A stretch of 64,000 nt of DNA, taken from assembly GCF_028389875.1 (NCBI RefSeq), contig NC_084663.1, positions 121,295,801-121,359,800 of the forward strand, written 5' to 3'. The translations under genes and the position numbers were made by a program. Positions 34,001 through 41,000 of the stretch are shown here, in pieces. How positions within the stretch are numbered: the stretch's first letter is position 1; each line of letters begins with the position of its first letter. The DNA comes from Rhea pennata (taxonomy: Eukaryota > Chordata > Aves > Rheiformes > Rheidae). Below the pieces are notes generated by a model that saw only the letters and a list, made by a program, of their open reading frames with translations, was not told the origin of the DNA and ran no database searches.

Positions 34001-36100
34001 TGTTTCTTTTTCTTCACTATTGTGATGGTCACAATGTTCTTTTGGAATTTGAAACAAATTCTTCCTTAGCATACTGTATTTTTCTTCCTTTATATGCAAG
34101 TATTAGTCACTTAGAACAGGCTCTCAGTGTTCACTTCCAAATCATTTTTTTTCTTTTAACCTTAGCAATTAATACAGCTCTGTCTGTACAGCACTCATTT
34201 CAAGTAGATCTTTCTCCCATTTGTATCAGAGACCCTGATGTATTTCTAATATTGAAAGATGGCCATCATACAAAAGGAACTTTGATGGGAGCTTTAGCAT
34301 TTGGGCTGTACTACATCCATGCCTAGGCAAATGTGCAGCTATGTGGCACTGCAGAATATTGTCTAATATTTCCAGTTCAGATACTCATATTGCATTTTAA
34401 GTGTGAAGTTAGTCTTAGAGAGTGATATCTCACTCTGTATTGAAGGAGTCAATGTCAATTATTATGTCAGGGAAGCTGCTGCAGTGAAACATGAAAAAAA
34501 CATGCTATAGCAAAGCCCACTGATAAACATGTTCCCCTGTCTATATCTGGTCTTAGCAGTACTGCAGGCTGCCATTTGCATTGTGCATCTTCTTTTTCAT
34601 TCCTTGGTTTGAGGCAGAAATTCAGAAGTAAATCCTAAAAATGATATGCAAGACTGCCTTGACCTGTCTTGGAGTAATGTCCTGGACACTATGTAGTTTG
34701 GACTCTGCTATTGTGTACATCCCTGGTTATCGACAGAGCCATTTGGTCAAAGATTTTGTCTCTAATTACAGGCGTATGTGCACTGGTACTTGTCTTCTGT
34801 CCACCTCCGATATTGTATAAGTGCAAGGCTAAATAAGAGTTGTCCTGAGAATGTATACAAATACATGTTTCTGTAGCTACATCAAACATTTGCCAGAATA
34901 AGTTGGCAATGTGCAAGAGTACCTGTACAAACATTAATAGTTGCACAATGTTAAGGAAGTGGGAGGTTCTGCCTGCAGATTTGGCCACTTGCATGGCAAT
35001 GTCTATATTTGAACTTAGGGGAATATATTTTATTGACGGTCAGTGGGGCCTAGGGAGAGAGCTGGCAACTAGGGACTTCACTGTGTATCCCATGCATAGG
35101 CTGCTTTAGATGATAGACGGTGTCCTATTCCTTCCTTTCCCTCAGTATCTGGATGTTATTCCAGGAAAGTAAAGGTCTCCTGTAGATCCTGTGCTATGTT
35201 TGCCAGCCCTGTGCAGACATTGTATACCCTTTGGCTTGTCATGTGCCACTAGATGCCAATGCTCAGGCTACAAAGTTGAGCCTTGGTGACTATTTCAGTG
35301 TAAATCACTTACCTGGCTCCACTGACTGCACTGGCTGGATCTCTGCTAACCAGCATGGGAGTTTAGACTCCCAAATGTACAGAGAGACCCTCACATACAC
35401 TGCTGAATATGAGTGTGTTGATTTATAAGTTGAATCTCTCCTTAAATGTCTTGTGTTTAAAGAAGCATTACTTATGAGATGAAAGGAAATCAGGTGTTTT
35501 TCATAATCTTGGATGAATGGGAGCAGGAATAAGATGAAAGATTGCTCCACCTCTACATACCTGGGTTGTTCTGAAAGTAGGGAAGCATTTCAAAAAGTTG
35601 CACATCCTTATCCCTTGTTTAAGTCTTATTTTAATGGAAAATTGTAGAGGGAAAGTCCAAACACACATCACGCATAAGTCTGCAGGGATTCTATACTTGT
35701 ATATAAAGACAGGTCTTGGATTGTAGATCATAGACATTTCCATGAGAAGCACCCTCCCCAAAAGGCCAAAACAATTCTATATTACAACTCCGTACTTTGA
35801 CAAGTACGCTGTCTAATTTGCAGGCAAGGTTCTACGGACTGACTGGCTCCTTATCCGAGGAATAGATTTAGGAATTTCAAAGCTTCTGTCTTTCACCTTT
35901 TCTTTTTTTTAGCATCTGATTCAAAGAGAGAGAAGGAGGCTGGGCTAGGAGTTGGATACACCATCCTTATTGTCCTTGCTGCATTTGTTTTTGTGCTGGG
36001 AGTTGCAGGCCTTTTCATTTTCCGGTACCAACAAAAGACAGGAAGATACAATTTCAGAATCAAGTCTGACAACTTCAGCTACCAAGTGTTCTACGATTAG
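14..36100 (+). CDS. UMODL1: UMODL1-like protein (SEA/EGF/FN3/ZP), 3' part of gene, 18 exons
   Basis: This is the overall gene model. The product would be a type I membrane glycoprotein of the ZP-domain family. The modules in order are SEA (end only), EGF, linker, FN3, SEA, EGF, mucin-like linker, FN3, SEA, EGF, linker, ZP, transmembrane helix and tail. This arrangement, together with the C-terminus, is what I recognise as uromodulin-like 1. The exons are 14-206, 1184-1324, 2101-2220, 3546-3800, 5423-5535, 7418-7637, 11236-11373, 11898-12635, 14244-14498, 15171-15283, 21339-21552, 23344-23481, 25152-25609, 26305-26447, 27500-27736, 29317-29476, 33025-33109 and 35913-36100. Their phases match throughout and sum to 1303 codons. 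One internal TAA occurs (codon 645 of this partial frame), so either the locus is damaged, or the exon is skipped, or the base is wrong. In mammals the gene is expressed in olfactory and vomeronasal neurons and in ovary (established knowledge). The signal peptide and N-terminal domains lie outside the window. Confidence 0.88.
207..1183 (+). other. Intron, no gene seen
   Basis: The intron runs between SEA and EGF exons. It carries an interrupted poly(T) tract at about 718-750 and is otherwise AT-rich sequence with no recognised repeat or coding signal. Confidence 0.7.
1184..1324 (+). CDS. UMODL1: UMODL1 exon b: degenerate EGF-like domain 1
   Basis: The acceptor is TTCCTCTTAG and the donor GAAG|GTAAGA; phases are 1 and 1. 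The protein starts DVNEC, the usual opening of a calcium-binding EGF module, and continues with Cys 2, 3 and 4 at normal spacing, then VNLEGYYTC. The C-x-C pair that should follow is C-S-P, and the final RNC found in EGF 2 and 3 is TRKEG here, so both the fifth and sixth cysteines are missing. These two normally form one disulfide, so they appear to have been lost together. The exon is 141 nt against 138 nt for the other two EGF exons. The reading frame is open and the splice sites are good. Confidence 0.88.
2101..2220 (+). CDS. UMODL1: UMODL1 exon c: short Ser/Thr/Asn-rich linker
   Basis: The exon is flanked by TCTCCCTTAG and GCT|GTAAGT, enters and leaves in phase 1, and encodes 40 residues. 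It holds four N-glycosylation sequons (NTS, NSS, NST, NQS), with Ser and Thr making up much of the rest. It sits between EGF 1 and FN3 1, the same place as the much larger mucin-like exon at 11898 in the second module. There is no domain; it most likely serves as a glycosylated spacer. Confidence 0.8.
2221..3545 (+). other. Intron, no gene seen
   Basis: The intron lies between the linker and FN3 exons. Between about 2330 and 2790 it is more GC-rich and has overlapping open frames on both strands. These resemble no protein I recognise and I treat them as chance. Confidence 0.6.
3546..3800 (+). CDS. UMODL1: UMODL1 exon d: fibronectin type III domain 1
   Basis: One 255-nt exon (phase 1 to 1; acceptor GTGGTAG, donor ACTG|GTAAAT) encodes a complete FN3 fold. 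The visible hallmarks are the conserved Trp in strand B (FEMSWHI), the Leu and Tyr of the [14 protein letters not shown] stretch in strands E and F, and a closing TG. It matches exon 14244-14498 codon for codon in length. It lies between the linker and the SEA domain. Confidence 0.92.
3801..5422 (+). other. Intron, no gene seen
   Basis: AT-rich intron between FN3 and SEA exons. An open frame at 4322-4651 (+) shows no domain features and is not counted as a gene. Confidence 0.65.
5423..5535 (+). CDS. UMODL1: UMODL1 exon e: SEA domain 1, N-terminal half
   Basis: The exon starts after GTGTCCTACAG in phase 1 and ends CAGAG|GTAATA in phase 0. It encodes [15 protein letters not shown]..., then an acidic and aromatic stretch ending FSRLLLTE. 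This is the first strand and helix pattern of a SEA domain. The length of 113 nt equals that of the matching exon at 15171. The intron splitting SEA in phase 0 is conserved in both copies. Confidence 0.88.
5536..7417 (+). other. Intron, no gene seen
   Basis: Intron that splits SEA domain 1 in phase 0. I see no repeat family or RNA gene in it. Confidence 0.65.
7418..7637 (+). CDS. UMODL1: UMODL1 exon f: SEA domain 1, C-terminal half
   Basis: The acceptor is TTTATTCAG and the donor GAAG|GTATTT; phase 0 to 1. The motif GSIIV at 7499-7513 matches the G-S-x-x-V sequence at which SEA domains cut themselves between Gly and Ser. The following strand (VRLRITV) and the helix-like [16 protein letters not shown] fit the family. 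The exon runs into the second EGF module across a 3.6-kb intron. Confidence 0.9.
7638..11235 (+). other. Intron, no gene seen
   Basis: A 3.6-kb intron between SEA 1 and EGF 2. Open frames on the minus strand around 8693-9642 and 9993-10302 have no recognisable domain, and I do not call them genes. I identified no transposon. Confidence 0.65.
11236..11373 (+). CDS. UMODL1: UMODL1 exon g: EGF-like domain 2
   Basis: A 138-nt exon (acceptor GTCTTCCAG, donor GAAG|GTGAGC, phase 1 to 1) encodes DWDEC... with all six cysteines in C-C-C-C-x-C-C order and the ending PGRNCEG. The opening D-x-D-E-C and the later N plus aromatic position are those of calcium-binding EGF modules. It is nearly the same in layout as exon 23344. 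Confidence 0.95.
11898..12635 (+). CDS. UMODL1: UMODL1 exon h: long mucin-like linker
   Basis: A single 738-nt exon (acceptor GTGCTGCAG, donor CGCA|GTGAGT, phase 1 to 1) encodes 246 residues rich in Thr, Ser, Ala and Pro with no cysteine. Stretches such as [16 protein letters not shown] and [10 protein letters not shown] are typical O-glycosylated spacer sequence. N-glycosylation sequons occur (NSS, NQT, NTT, NNS). It occupies the same place as the 120-nt exon c in the first module, so this spacer is about six times longer. The open frame extends upstream to 11735 by chance; the GT/AG sites set the exon. A long open frame also exists on the opposite strand, most likely a composition effect. 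Confidence 0.88.
12636..14243 (+). other. Intron with pyrimidine-rich tract
   Basis: The stretch from about 13370 to 13620 is strongly C/T-rich and includes an acceptor-like CTCTGCTAG near 13485. No donor follows in a useful frame, so I do not propose an exon. Nothing else was recognised. Confidence 0.55.
14244..14498 (+). CDS. UMODL1: UMODL1 exon i: fibronectin type III domain 2, with in-frame TAA
   Basis: The exon is 255 nt, phase 1 to 1 (acceptor TTTTCTAG, donor ACTG|GTAACT), the same length as the first FN3 exon. The FN3 hallmarks are present: FHVMWSI in strand [15 protein letters not shown] in strands E and F, and a closing KTG. In the only frame that fits both neighbours, the sixth codon (including the split one) is TAA (14258-14260), where FN3 1 has AGA. 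The rest of the exon is open. Another AG at 14253-14254 would also keep the TAA. If translated, the protein stops before SEA 2, the third EGF, ZP and the membrane anchor. Skipping the exon keeps the frame. Confidence 0.85.
14258..14260 (+). other. UMODL1: In-frame stop codon in FN3 exon
   Basis: The frame set by exon h (ending one base into a codon) and exon j reads CCT GTC ACA GCT TAA ATG here. It is the only premature stop in the 18-exon frame. Confidence 0.85.
14814..14845. repeat. Poly(A) tract, 32 nt
   Basis: A pure run of 32 A within the intron after the second FN3 exon. CR1 retroelements in birds do not carry poly(A) tails, so it is a simple homopolymer expansion or the tail of something unrecognised. 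Confidence 0.95.
15171..15283 (+). CDS. UMODL1: UMODL1 exon j: SEA domain 2, N-terminal half
   Basis: The acceptor is TGCTTTGCAG and the donor GAA|GTAAGT, phase 1 to 0, 113 nt as in SEA 1. It encodes [20 protein letters not shown] and continues to NFAQLFVDE, the first strand and helix of a SEA domain. It could join exon h directly if the FN3 exon with the TAA is skipped. Confidence 0.9.
15284..21338 (+). other. Longest intron (6 kb), poly(G) tract, no gene seen
   Basis: This intron splits SEA 2 in phase 0. It contains a guanine tract at 17928-17949. A GC-richer part at about 18770-19400 has open frames on both strands, none with a recognisable protein. No transposon was identified. Confidence 0.65.
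17928..17949. repeat. Poly(G) tract (G8-T-G13)
   Basis: Eight G, one T and thirteen G in a row on the + strand. Such a run can form a G-quadruplex and is also a common place for sequencing or assembly error. Confidence 0.95.
21339..21552 (+). CDS. UMODL1: UMODL1 exon k: SEA domain 2, C-terminal half
   Basis: The acceptor is TTTCTTCCAG and the donor AATG|GTAAGG, phase 0 to 1. GSTVV at 21420-21434 is the likely autoproteolysis motif and begins exactly 81 nt into the exon, the same offset as GSIIV in SEA 1. It is followed by strand VSFNLLI and the helix-like [14 protein letters not shown]. It leads into EGF 3. Confidence 0.9.
21553..23343 (+). other. Intron, no gene seen
   Basis: Intron between SEA 2 and EGF 3. 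The open frames near 22972-23250 lack domain features. Confidence 0.65.
23344..23481 (+). CDS. UMODL1: UMODL1 exon l: EGF-like domain 3, likely GC donor
   Basis: The acceptor is the tract ending CCAACAG. The exon encodes DYDEC... with all six cysteines and the ending PGRNCEG, like EGF 2. By homology the exon should end at GAAG (23481), giving 138 nt and phase 1, but the next bases are GCAAAA, not GT. The frame runs on only to TGA at 23517-23519, with no GT between 23482 and that stop. Two donors fit the next exon's phase: the GC at 23482, or a GT at 23476 that would remove the last Cys. I prefer the GC donor because it keeps the module whole. Confidence 0.85.
24320..24356. repeat. Poly(T) tract, 37 nt
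   Basis: An uninterrupted run of 37 T, followed directly by ACAG. Confidence 0.95.
25009..25035. repeat. Poly(T) tract, 27 nt
   Basis: An uninterrupted run of 27 T in the intron upstream of the first ZP exon. Confidence 0.95.
25152..25609 (+). CDS. UMODL1: UMODL1 exon m: Ser/Thr linker and ZP-N subdomain
   Basis: The acceptor is CTCTTCAG and the donor GACG|GTAAGT read as ACG|GTAAGT; phase 1 to 0. The first 95 or so residues are a Ser/Thr/Pro-rich spacer. The ZP-N part follows, with its first cysteine at 25439 (RVFCEIEK), a second in PRCNVS and a third in WGDCGIE, separated by hydrophobic strands. ZP-N is the half of the ZP module that drives polymerisation. In the two earlier modules the spacer has its own exon; here it is fused to the ZP exon. 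Confidence 0.93.
26305..26447 (+). CDS. UMODL1: UMODL1 exon n: end of ZP-N
   Basis: The acceptor is TGTTCCAG and the donor GAAGG|GTAAGT, phase 0 to 2. It encodes [11 protein letters not shown] and continues to SPIHCVFQ, which holds the fourth ZP cysteine, and then the linker toward ZP-C. NVT is an N-glycosylation sequon. Confidence 0.93.
27500..27736 (+). CDS. UMODL1: UMODL1 exon o: ZP-C, first part
   Basis: The acceptor is TTGTTTCAG and the donor ACAG|GTACAG, phase 2 to 2. The strand pattern of ZP-C is clear, followed by [11 protein letters not shown]. Cys followed by W/A-x-P is one of the best ZP signatures, and this is the fifth cysteine. NFS near the middle is a glycosylation sequon. Confidence 0.94.
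27737..29316 (+). other. Intron holding an antisense CR1 LINE
   Basis: Nearly half of this intron is the CR1 element at 28131-28870. The remaining sequence shows nothing recognisable. Confidence 0.8.
28131..28870 (-). mobile_element. CR1 LINE, 5'-truncated 3' end
   Basis: On the minus strand the sequence ends in the CR1 3' tail (a tract equivalent to AGGTCCCTTCCA...ATTCTATGG). It encodes the last part of the CR1 ORF2 protein, with motifs [38 protein letters not shown] and [20 protein letters not shown]. The frame is open over about 215 codons, interrupted only by one TGA at 28569-28571, which stands where CR1 usually has TGG. It lacks most of reverse transcriptase and the 5' end. It is antisense to the host gene, in an intron between two ZP-C exons. 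Confidence 0.95.
29317..29476 (+). CDS. UMODL1: UMODL1 exon p: ZP-C, second part
   Basis: A long pyrimidine tract plus TTTCAG is the acceptor and ATG|GTAAGG the donor, phase 2 to 0. It holds four ZP-C cysteines (SCPIP, LHC, HIC, STC). Together with the next exon this gives the ten-cysteine pattern of uromodulin-type ZP domains. [18 protein letters not shown] fits the conserved ZP-C strand. Confidence 0.94.
29477..33024 (+). other. Intron, GC-richer centre, short tandem duplication
   Basis: A 3.5-kb intron within ZP-C. The stretch at about 30580-31760 is more GC-rich than its surroundings and includes the 41-nt duplication listed separately. No gene or transposon was recognised. Confidence 0.65.
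30613..30694. repeat. Tandem duplication, 2 x 41 bp
   Basis: Two adjacent identical 41-nt units (30613-30653 and 30654-30694) beginning GCACAAGCAGTG. Perfect identity suggests a recent event. Confidence 0.92.
33025..33109 (+). CDS. UMODL1: UMODL1 exon q: end of ZP-C and cleavage region
   Basis: The acceptor is CGTTACAG and the donor GCTG|GTGAGT, phase 0 to 1. It starts [12 protein letters not shown]. The Cys is the tenth of the ZP domain. R-G-V-R matches the basic consensus at which ZP precursors are cut to release the mature protein for assembly. The sequence [13 protein letters not shown] follows, where the external hydrophobic patch region would be expected. One extra Cys (LCKS) lies before the membrane segment. 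Confidence 0.9.
33110..35912 (+). other. Intron, no gene seen
   Basis: Intron between the ZP cleavage region and the transmembrane exon. The open frame at 34000-34326 (+) has hydrophobic stretches but no domain or paired splice sites of the right phase that I can identify. Confidence 0.6.
35913..36100 (+). CDS. UMODL1: UMODL1 exon r: transmembrane helix, cytoplasmic tail, stop
   Basis: The acceptor is a poly(T) tract plus TAG, phase 1 in. After a charged stretch (SDSKREKE) comes one hydrophobic helix ([22 protein letters not shown]), then a basic stop-transfer RYQQK and a tail ending QVFYD before TAG at 36098-36100. This predicts a type I membrane protein. A strong donor (GAGAA|GTAAGT) lies 20 nt after the stop, so a 3' UTR intron is likely. 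Confidence 0.93.
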
Positions 36101-36120
36101 CTATTTTCAAGATATGAGAA

Positions 36121-37499
36121 GTAAGTACTGAATCATGGTCAATTACTCTTCTGACTGCTTAGCTCTTCCTGAACTGGTTAAATACTCGCAGATAAGCTTT
36201 TTCAAGTTAAGAGTATTTGTACAACTATATCCTTTTTACTAAGGGGGAAGATTATAGAAGCAAACATGAAATTCCTACTATTCTTGCTGTTTTTCAAATG
36301 CTGCAGACTATGTAGGAGCAGGACAGCCTTCTCTTCCTTCATAACTTCAGTCTCAGCCATAGTAAATGACATGCCACTTTTGGAGAGTGCCTACAACCAC
36401 CTCTAAAAAGCATTTCACTTTGTTTATTATATCATGGATTGGTATAGTAGAGGAGAGAAACTTTACCACTGTCTTTATAATCAAGGTCTTTTTGTCTGGA
36501 ATTTTGTTTCAGAAGTTATGCCTTTCTGCAAAAGCTTGAGATTATATTTTTAAAGAAAATAGGGGCACATTAGACATAAGAGCTGGAAATATTGACAGTA
36601 CATAAGCAGTACTTACATGGTTCCACAAAGACTTTGAAAAGATAGCTCTGAGGAGTGTTAGCCACTACAACAAATTCTATCTCTGCAAGTTTGGAATCTG
36701 ATACTTTTCCAGAATGCCATAGGATTCAGCATTTTTGCTGTAAAATGAATGCGCCTAACTGCTCACCGCAGTTTTGTGCCTTCAAGGGCAGGATGGATAG
36801 GTGGGGAAACTGGCTTGCCAAAAAATAATACACTACATTGCTTCACAACTCAAGGATGTTTGCTATGTATCTGATCCGATGTTCCTGGGTGCTTGCTTAT
36901 TTGACATTATCGTGTTAGTGGGTATATTACAAAGATCATCCCTTGCAGTGATCTATGGGCAGCTCCAGAGAGATCTCTAAAAGTGAAGGCAGGCAGGGCT
37001 GCCTGTCTGATGCCCAAAGATAAGGTGCTTGGGGCTTCTTGGTACAGCTTCATCAGCTGTACAGTCCTATCGGTGATACAGGTCGCGTTGGGGAGTTGTA
37101 GTCCTGCCTAAAGGGCACATCTAGGCCCTGTACATTAAAACCTGTCTATAAAGCCTCTGAGTCTCAGCACAGGGAGAAGAGAGGCTTGCCTTCATTCATC
37201 ATCCTGCTCTTGTAATTTCTTCTCTTGGTGGTCATGAGTGATTGCAACACTTGAAATTAATGACAATTCTGGAGTTGTGCAAGGAGATTGTAGCATAAAG
37301 GATATTGTCAGGTTCATAACACTTATATATAATAAGCATGTTGGAGTCTCAGCCAACAGATCCTTTTATATTCTGTAACAACTCAGGTGTTCTCCCATAC
37401 ACATTTTACTTCCCTACACATTTTTCTACTTTGGAAAATAGTTGAAAGTTGTTGATTACATCTCCTAGACATGATTTATTTCATTTTTACTTTTTCTAG
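36121..37499 (+). other. UMODL1: Probable 3' UTR intron
   Basis: It begins GTAAGTAC directly after exon r sequence and ends TTTTTACTTTTTCTAG, both good consensus sites. The exon junction would be only 20 nt after the stop codon, too close to trigger nonsense-mediated decay by the usual 50-nt rule. This is an inference without transcript evidence. Confidence 0.55.
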
Positions 37500-37608
37500 A
37501 TGGATCGCATCTCATCACATAAAGAACAGCAGCTTGTCTTCACTCAGTGGTTGGCTTTTATTACTCTTCATGATGGTGGTCACAGCTGGTTGCATCACCG
37601 ATTTTTGA
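37500..37608 (+). other. UMODL1: Candidate 3' exon with GPI-signal-like open frame
   Basis: If exon r is spliced from 36120 to 37500, the frame continues past the TAG with no other stop until TGA at 37606-37608. The 35 full codons at 37501-37605 read WIASHHIKNSSLSSLSG, then WLLLLFMMVVTAGC and ITDF. Small residues (NSS), a short spacer and a terminal hydrophobic stretch are the layout of a GPI-anchor signal, which relatives such as uromodulin use. It could be translated by stop readthrough, or through another exon or donor in phase 2, such as the weak CAA|GTCTGA at 36064. It could also be untranslated 3' UTR, which remains the plainest reading. Confidence 0.35.
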
Positions 37609-37698
37609 AGCTAATGTCATATATTGAAGGATTCTGTATCCCTCTGATTTTTTTGTCAGCAGCTCTAGATTGAAGTGAGCTTGTTTGGCAGCTTTTCC

Positions 37699-37704
37699 AT
37701 TAAA
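37699..37704 (+). promoter_or_regulatory. UMODL1: Candidate polyadenylation signal ATTAAA
   Basis: ATTAAA about 200 nt into the candidate 3' exon. A canonical AATAAA at 38004-38009 is an alternative end. Confidence 0.4.
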
Positions 37705-38003
37705 AACAACAAAAGGGAAAAGGAAAAGACTTCATGGTTCTCTATTCATGTTCCACTGTCTGGCTCTCCCACTATGTCATGCTGCAATGTGCCCTTCTTA
37801 TATTACCTGTGTGTATGCCTGTTGACAAGCTTGATGTTTCTATAAATACTCTAGGAATTAAATCAGCAAAGCCTTGGAGAGAACTCCTTTTCAATTTGCA
37901 ATTTACCTGTTTACTTAGGGTGAGCTGCAGCCATGCTGAAGACCTAGCTGTACAACGCCTTAGGTATACAGAAGCTGGAGAACAAGTAGCAGGCTTGCCT
38001 GCA

Positions 38004-38009
38004 AATAAA
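38004..38009 (+). promoter_or_regulatory. UMODL1: Candidate polyadenylation signal AATAAA
   Basis: Canonical hexamer on the + strand, about 500 nt downstream of the candidate 3' exon start. It is the first canonical signal I found in that exon. Confidence 0.4.
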
Positions 38010-38029
38010 GAACAGACACCATGAATCTG

Positions 38030-41000
38030 AGGCTTAACATGCCCTAAGTGTTCTTCAGCATGAGTTTTGAGATACGATTGTAAATTTTCTAATCAATAAG
38101 GACTTAGTGGAAAGGGGGGAAAAAAGCTATTTCTGCTACTGGGAGTCCATATTTTTCCAGATAACTATTGGTAACTATTTAGTTTGTTGAAGTCAGTCAG
38201 AGTGACTGTGCAGTTGAGCTCCAGAGTGTATTGCCCATTGAAGTGAAGGCACTCCAATTGCAGCGGAATAAATATAAATTTGAGCTGTATTTTGACTGGC
38301 TGCAAGATCCCACTGATAATGTAGCAGCAAGGGTTTAGTTTACATGCTCCATTGGATACAACAACAATCTGTTTGTTCAGCTGGATAAACTGAAACAAAA
38401 AGCCATGCAATTTCCTCCAATAGTCCCCTTTTCCTGAAAGGTTTACTTTACAACTATTGCAATGCTAGTTTCCCTTTATAAAAAGCATTTTTACAGAGCT
38501 TTTTTTTCTTCTTCCTTTTTTGTTCCTGCTCAGCTGCTCATACTTCAACTGTGTCCTGAACTGGCTGCTTAAGTCACCCTCTGCAACGACCCATTAATAG
38601 AAATGATGATAGGAATTTAATTGCAACATATTTGTAACAGCAAGGGAAGCTACTCCTCTATGTGTCAGAGGGAAAGGCCTAGACTGTCACTTTTTGAAGG
38701 AGAAGAAAGTTCATGCTCAGCAGAAGTAAGCACGATGCTGCATGGTTTGGCAGAGCTCAGCCTAAGCCATGGCAGTCCAAACTTACAAATGCTGTCAGAT
38801 TTGTGGTGCAAGTCACACGCAAAGGGCTGCAGAGCTGGCAAAGGCCTGCTATTGCCATGACTCTTCAAATCAGTCTTTGACACAAAGAGCAGCTCCTGCA
38901 GGACTCCTCCCCAGGATGTTCTTCTCCCCTCTGCTGCCCCAAGCCTCCCCAATGAGTGCTTTGGAAGATGGAGAGGAAAGCAGCATGGTAACTTGTCACC
39001 ACAGCGAGCACGTTCTGATAGCTGCGTGCTTTCTTCCAATACAGCGGTTTAGTCTGTTATCTTTGGGTCAAATATGATCCAGTAATTTACAGTGAACAAG
39101 CTCATCCCTCTTTAAGCACAATAGACAGCATTATTTCAGTGGAAATTAACCATAAACCTGAACTCACTAATACTCTTTGGAGCTGTAGCATTTAGGTACT
39201 GGTTTATCAGTGTTGAGTGGTAGTTTGGGAAATCTATTCTGAAATTTATTTATGGATTTTAAAGGCAGACATGATCCCAGAGATCAATTAGGCCAAGTCT
39301 CTTAACCAGGAATCTTAGTATCTAACAAAAATTAGATTAAGCAGATGAAAAAGATAAAGATTTCCCAGACTACCACTCAACACTGATTTGTATTTTGCTT
39401 TTGATTCAAGTGGCTTTACAAAGAGAAATCTGTGACTTGTGCTTTCCTTGCTGAAAAGGCAAGAATCTCAGATCCTAATATAGAAATCCCTTTTGTTACA
39501 ATTCATTAATGAAGCTACAGTTTATTCATTCTTACAATCTTAAAGTTTGATTAACATAACTATAAACTTTTTATTTTGTAGGAGTGACTTTACTTTTGCA
39601 CAGTTTGCTCTTGAATGCACAATGTATTGGCCTTCTGGACACAGTGAAAGGATACACTAATTTACTATAATTTATAAATTTACTATTTATCTAGTTTGTA
39701 ATATTTACACACTCTAGCTTCTTGAAAGTGACAGGACTAGAACATTGCCTGTTGATTTCGGTGGAGCTATGTCATTTATAAAAGCTGAGCATTAGTCCTC
39801 AGGTTTAAATGCGGAGTAATAGCTTGCATGTGATACCTTTCATGCTCAGCAGAAACTGCTATCGTGACTATCAGAGTTTGTGTAGCTCAGTTTTGGTGTC
39901 TTAATAAAAATATTCCCTAAGCTTTCTGTTGGCCTTTGTACTGTTATTTTTTGCTTTCGTGATTTAGTCACAGGTATTAAGATGTGTGCCTTGTGGATGT
40001 GGTAGCTTCTGAAGAACTGTTTCAGTATCAGTATAATGTTTGAGCAATGCCCAAAACACAGCACATGACCAAATACTGATGTACTGCAGTTATGACTGAC
40101 TACGTACACACACTTACTTAAGAGTCTCTTCCTCAAAGCAGCAAGGGAGATGAGTGTATTCTTGGTTTCATGTTTTACATCTAAGGCAACCAAAAAGGTA
40201 TTCAAATTCAAATTCAACACTTCTAGTCTGGTAACAGAATTTCAATAAGGTGGTGATCCCATATAAAACTAGTGTGACACCAGCCTCTCTGAGCATTTGA
40301 TTTGTCCAGTTTTGAGGGCTGCTCCAAAGGAAGTATGTTCAGAGCTCCTTCAATGAAGCTTTGCCTCTAGATGTTAGTGGATTTCTTGTCCGAATTTGAG
40401 TGTGAAAAGCAGGGAAGGATGACAGCACTTGGTCCCACTACTTTCTTTATCATACCCGTGCAGAAGTGTTGCACAGCTGCTGCCCCTTCTTTGTTCATCA
40501 TCTTTTTTCCTTCTCCACTACACTTCAGTGGCTAATAGTCCCCTCCCTCTCAGACCCCTGTTCCCATGTGTCTCCTTTTCACACTGAGGCATAGAGCAGG
40601 TTGTTCATTTGAGGCATCACACATGGAGCAGTAGGGTCCCTCTGTCCTTCCTGATTCCACCCTGTCTGCTGCTTGGGCAAGAATTGATGGCTTTGAAGGG
40701 CTCATTTTGGACTCCTGTGGTCAGTTGCCCACGTAAGCAATCAGGCACTCTGTTGCCAAGCACATAGCTCTGTGTCCAAGAAGAGATCTTCCAAAGGAGT
40801 AGCACTGATCACCTCCTCCCCACAGTCTGATGCTGCGCACTTTTTGTTCTGCTAATAACGCGCTGGCTCTAGATAATTATTTGTGCCAATGGCTCAAATA
40901 CCACAGCTGAAAACATGTAGAAATGCATCTTGAAGATTTAGCTTTGACCTCTTGCATTGTTTCCTGAGAAGCACTTAAGAGCAGTGGTATGAGTGCCTGA

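Noticed and set aside
39251..39310. Possible very old CR1/L3-like 3' end
   Set aside because: Only a vague match to the AGGCCAGA...GATCATCTAGTC type of tail; too short and diverged to support.
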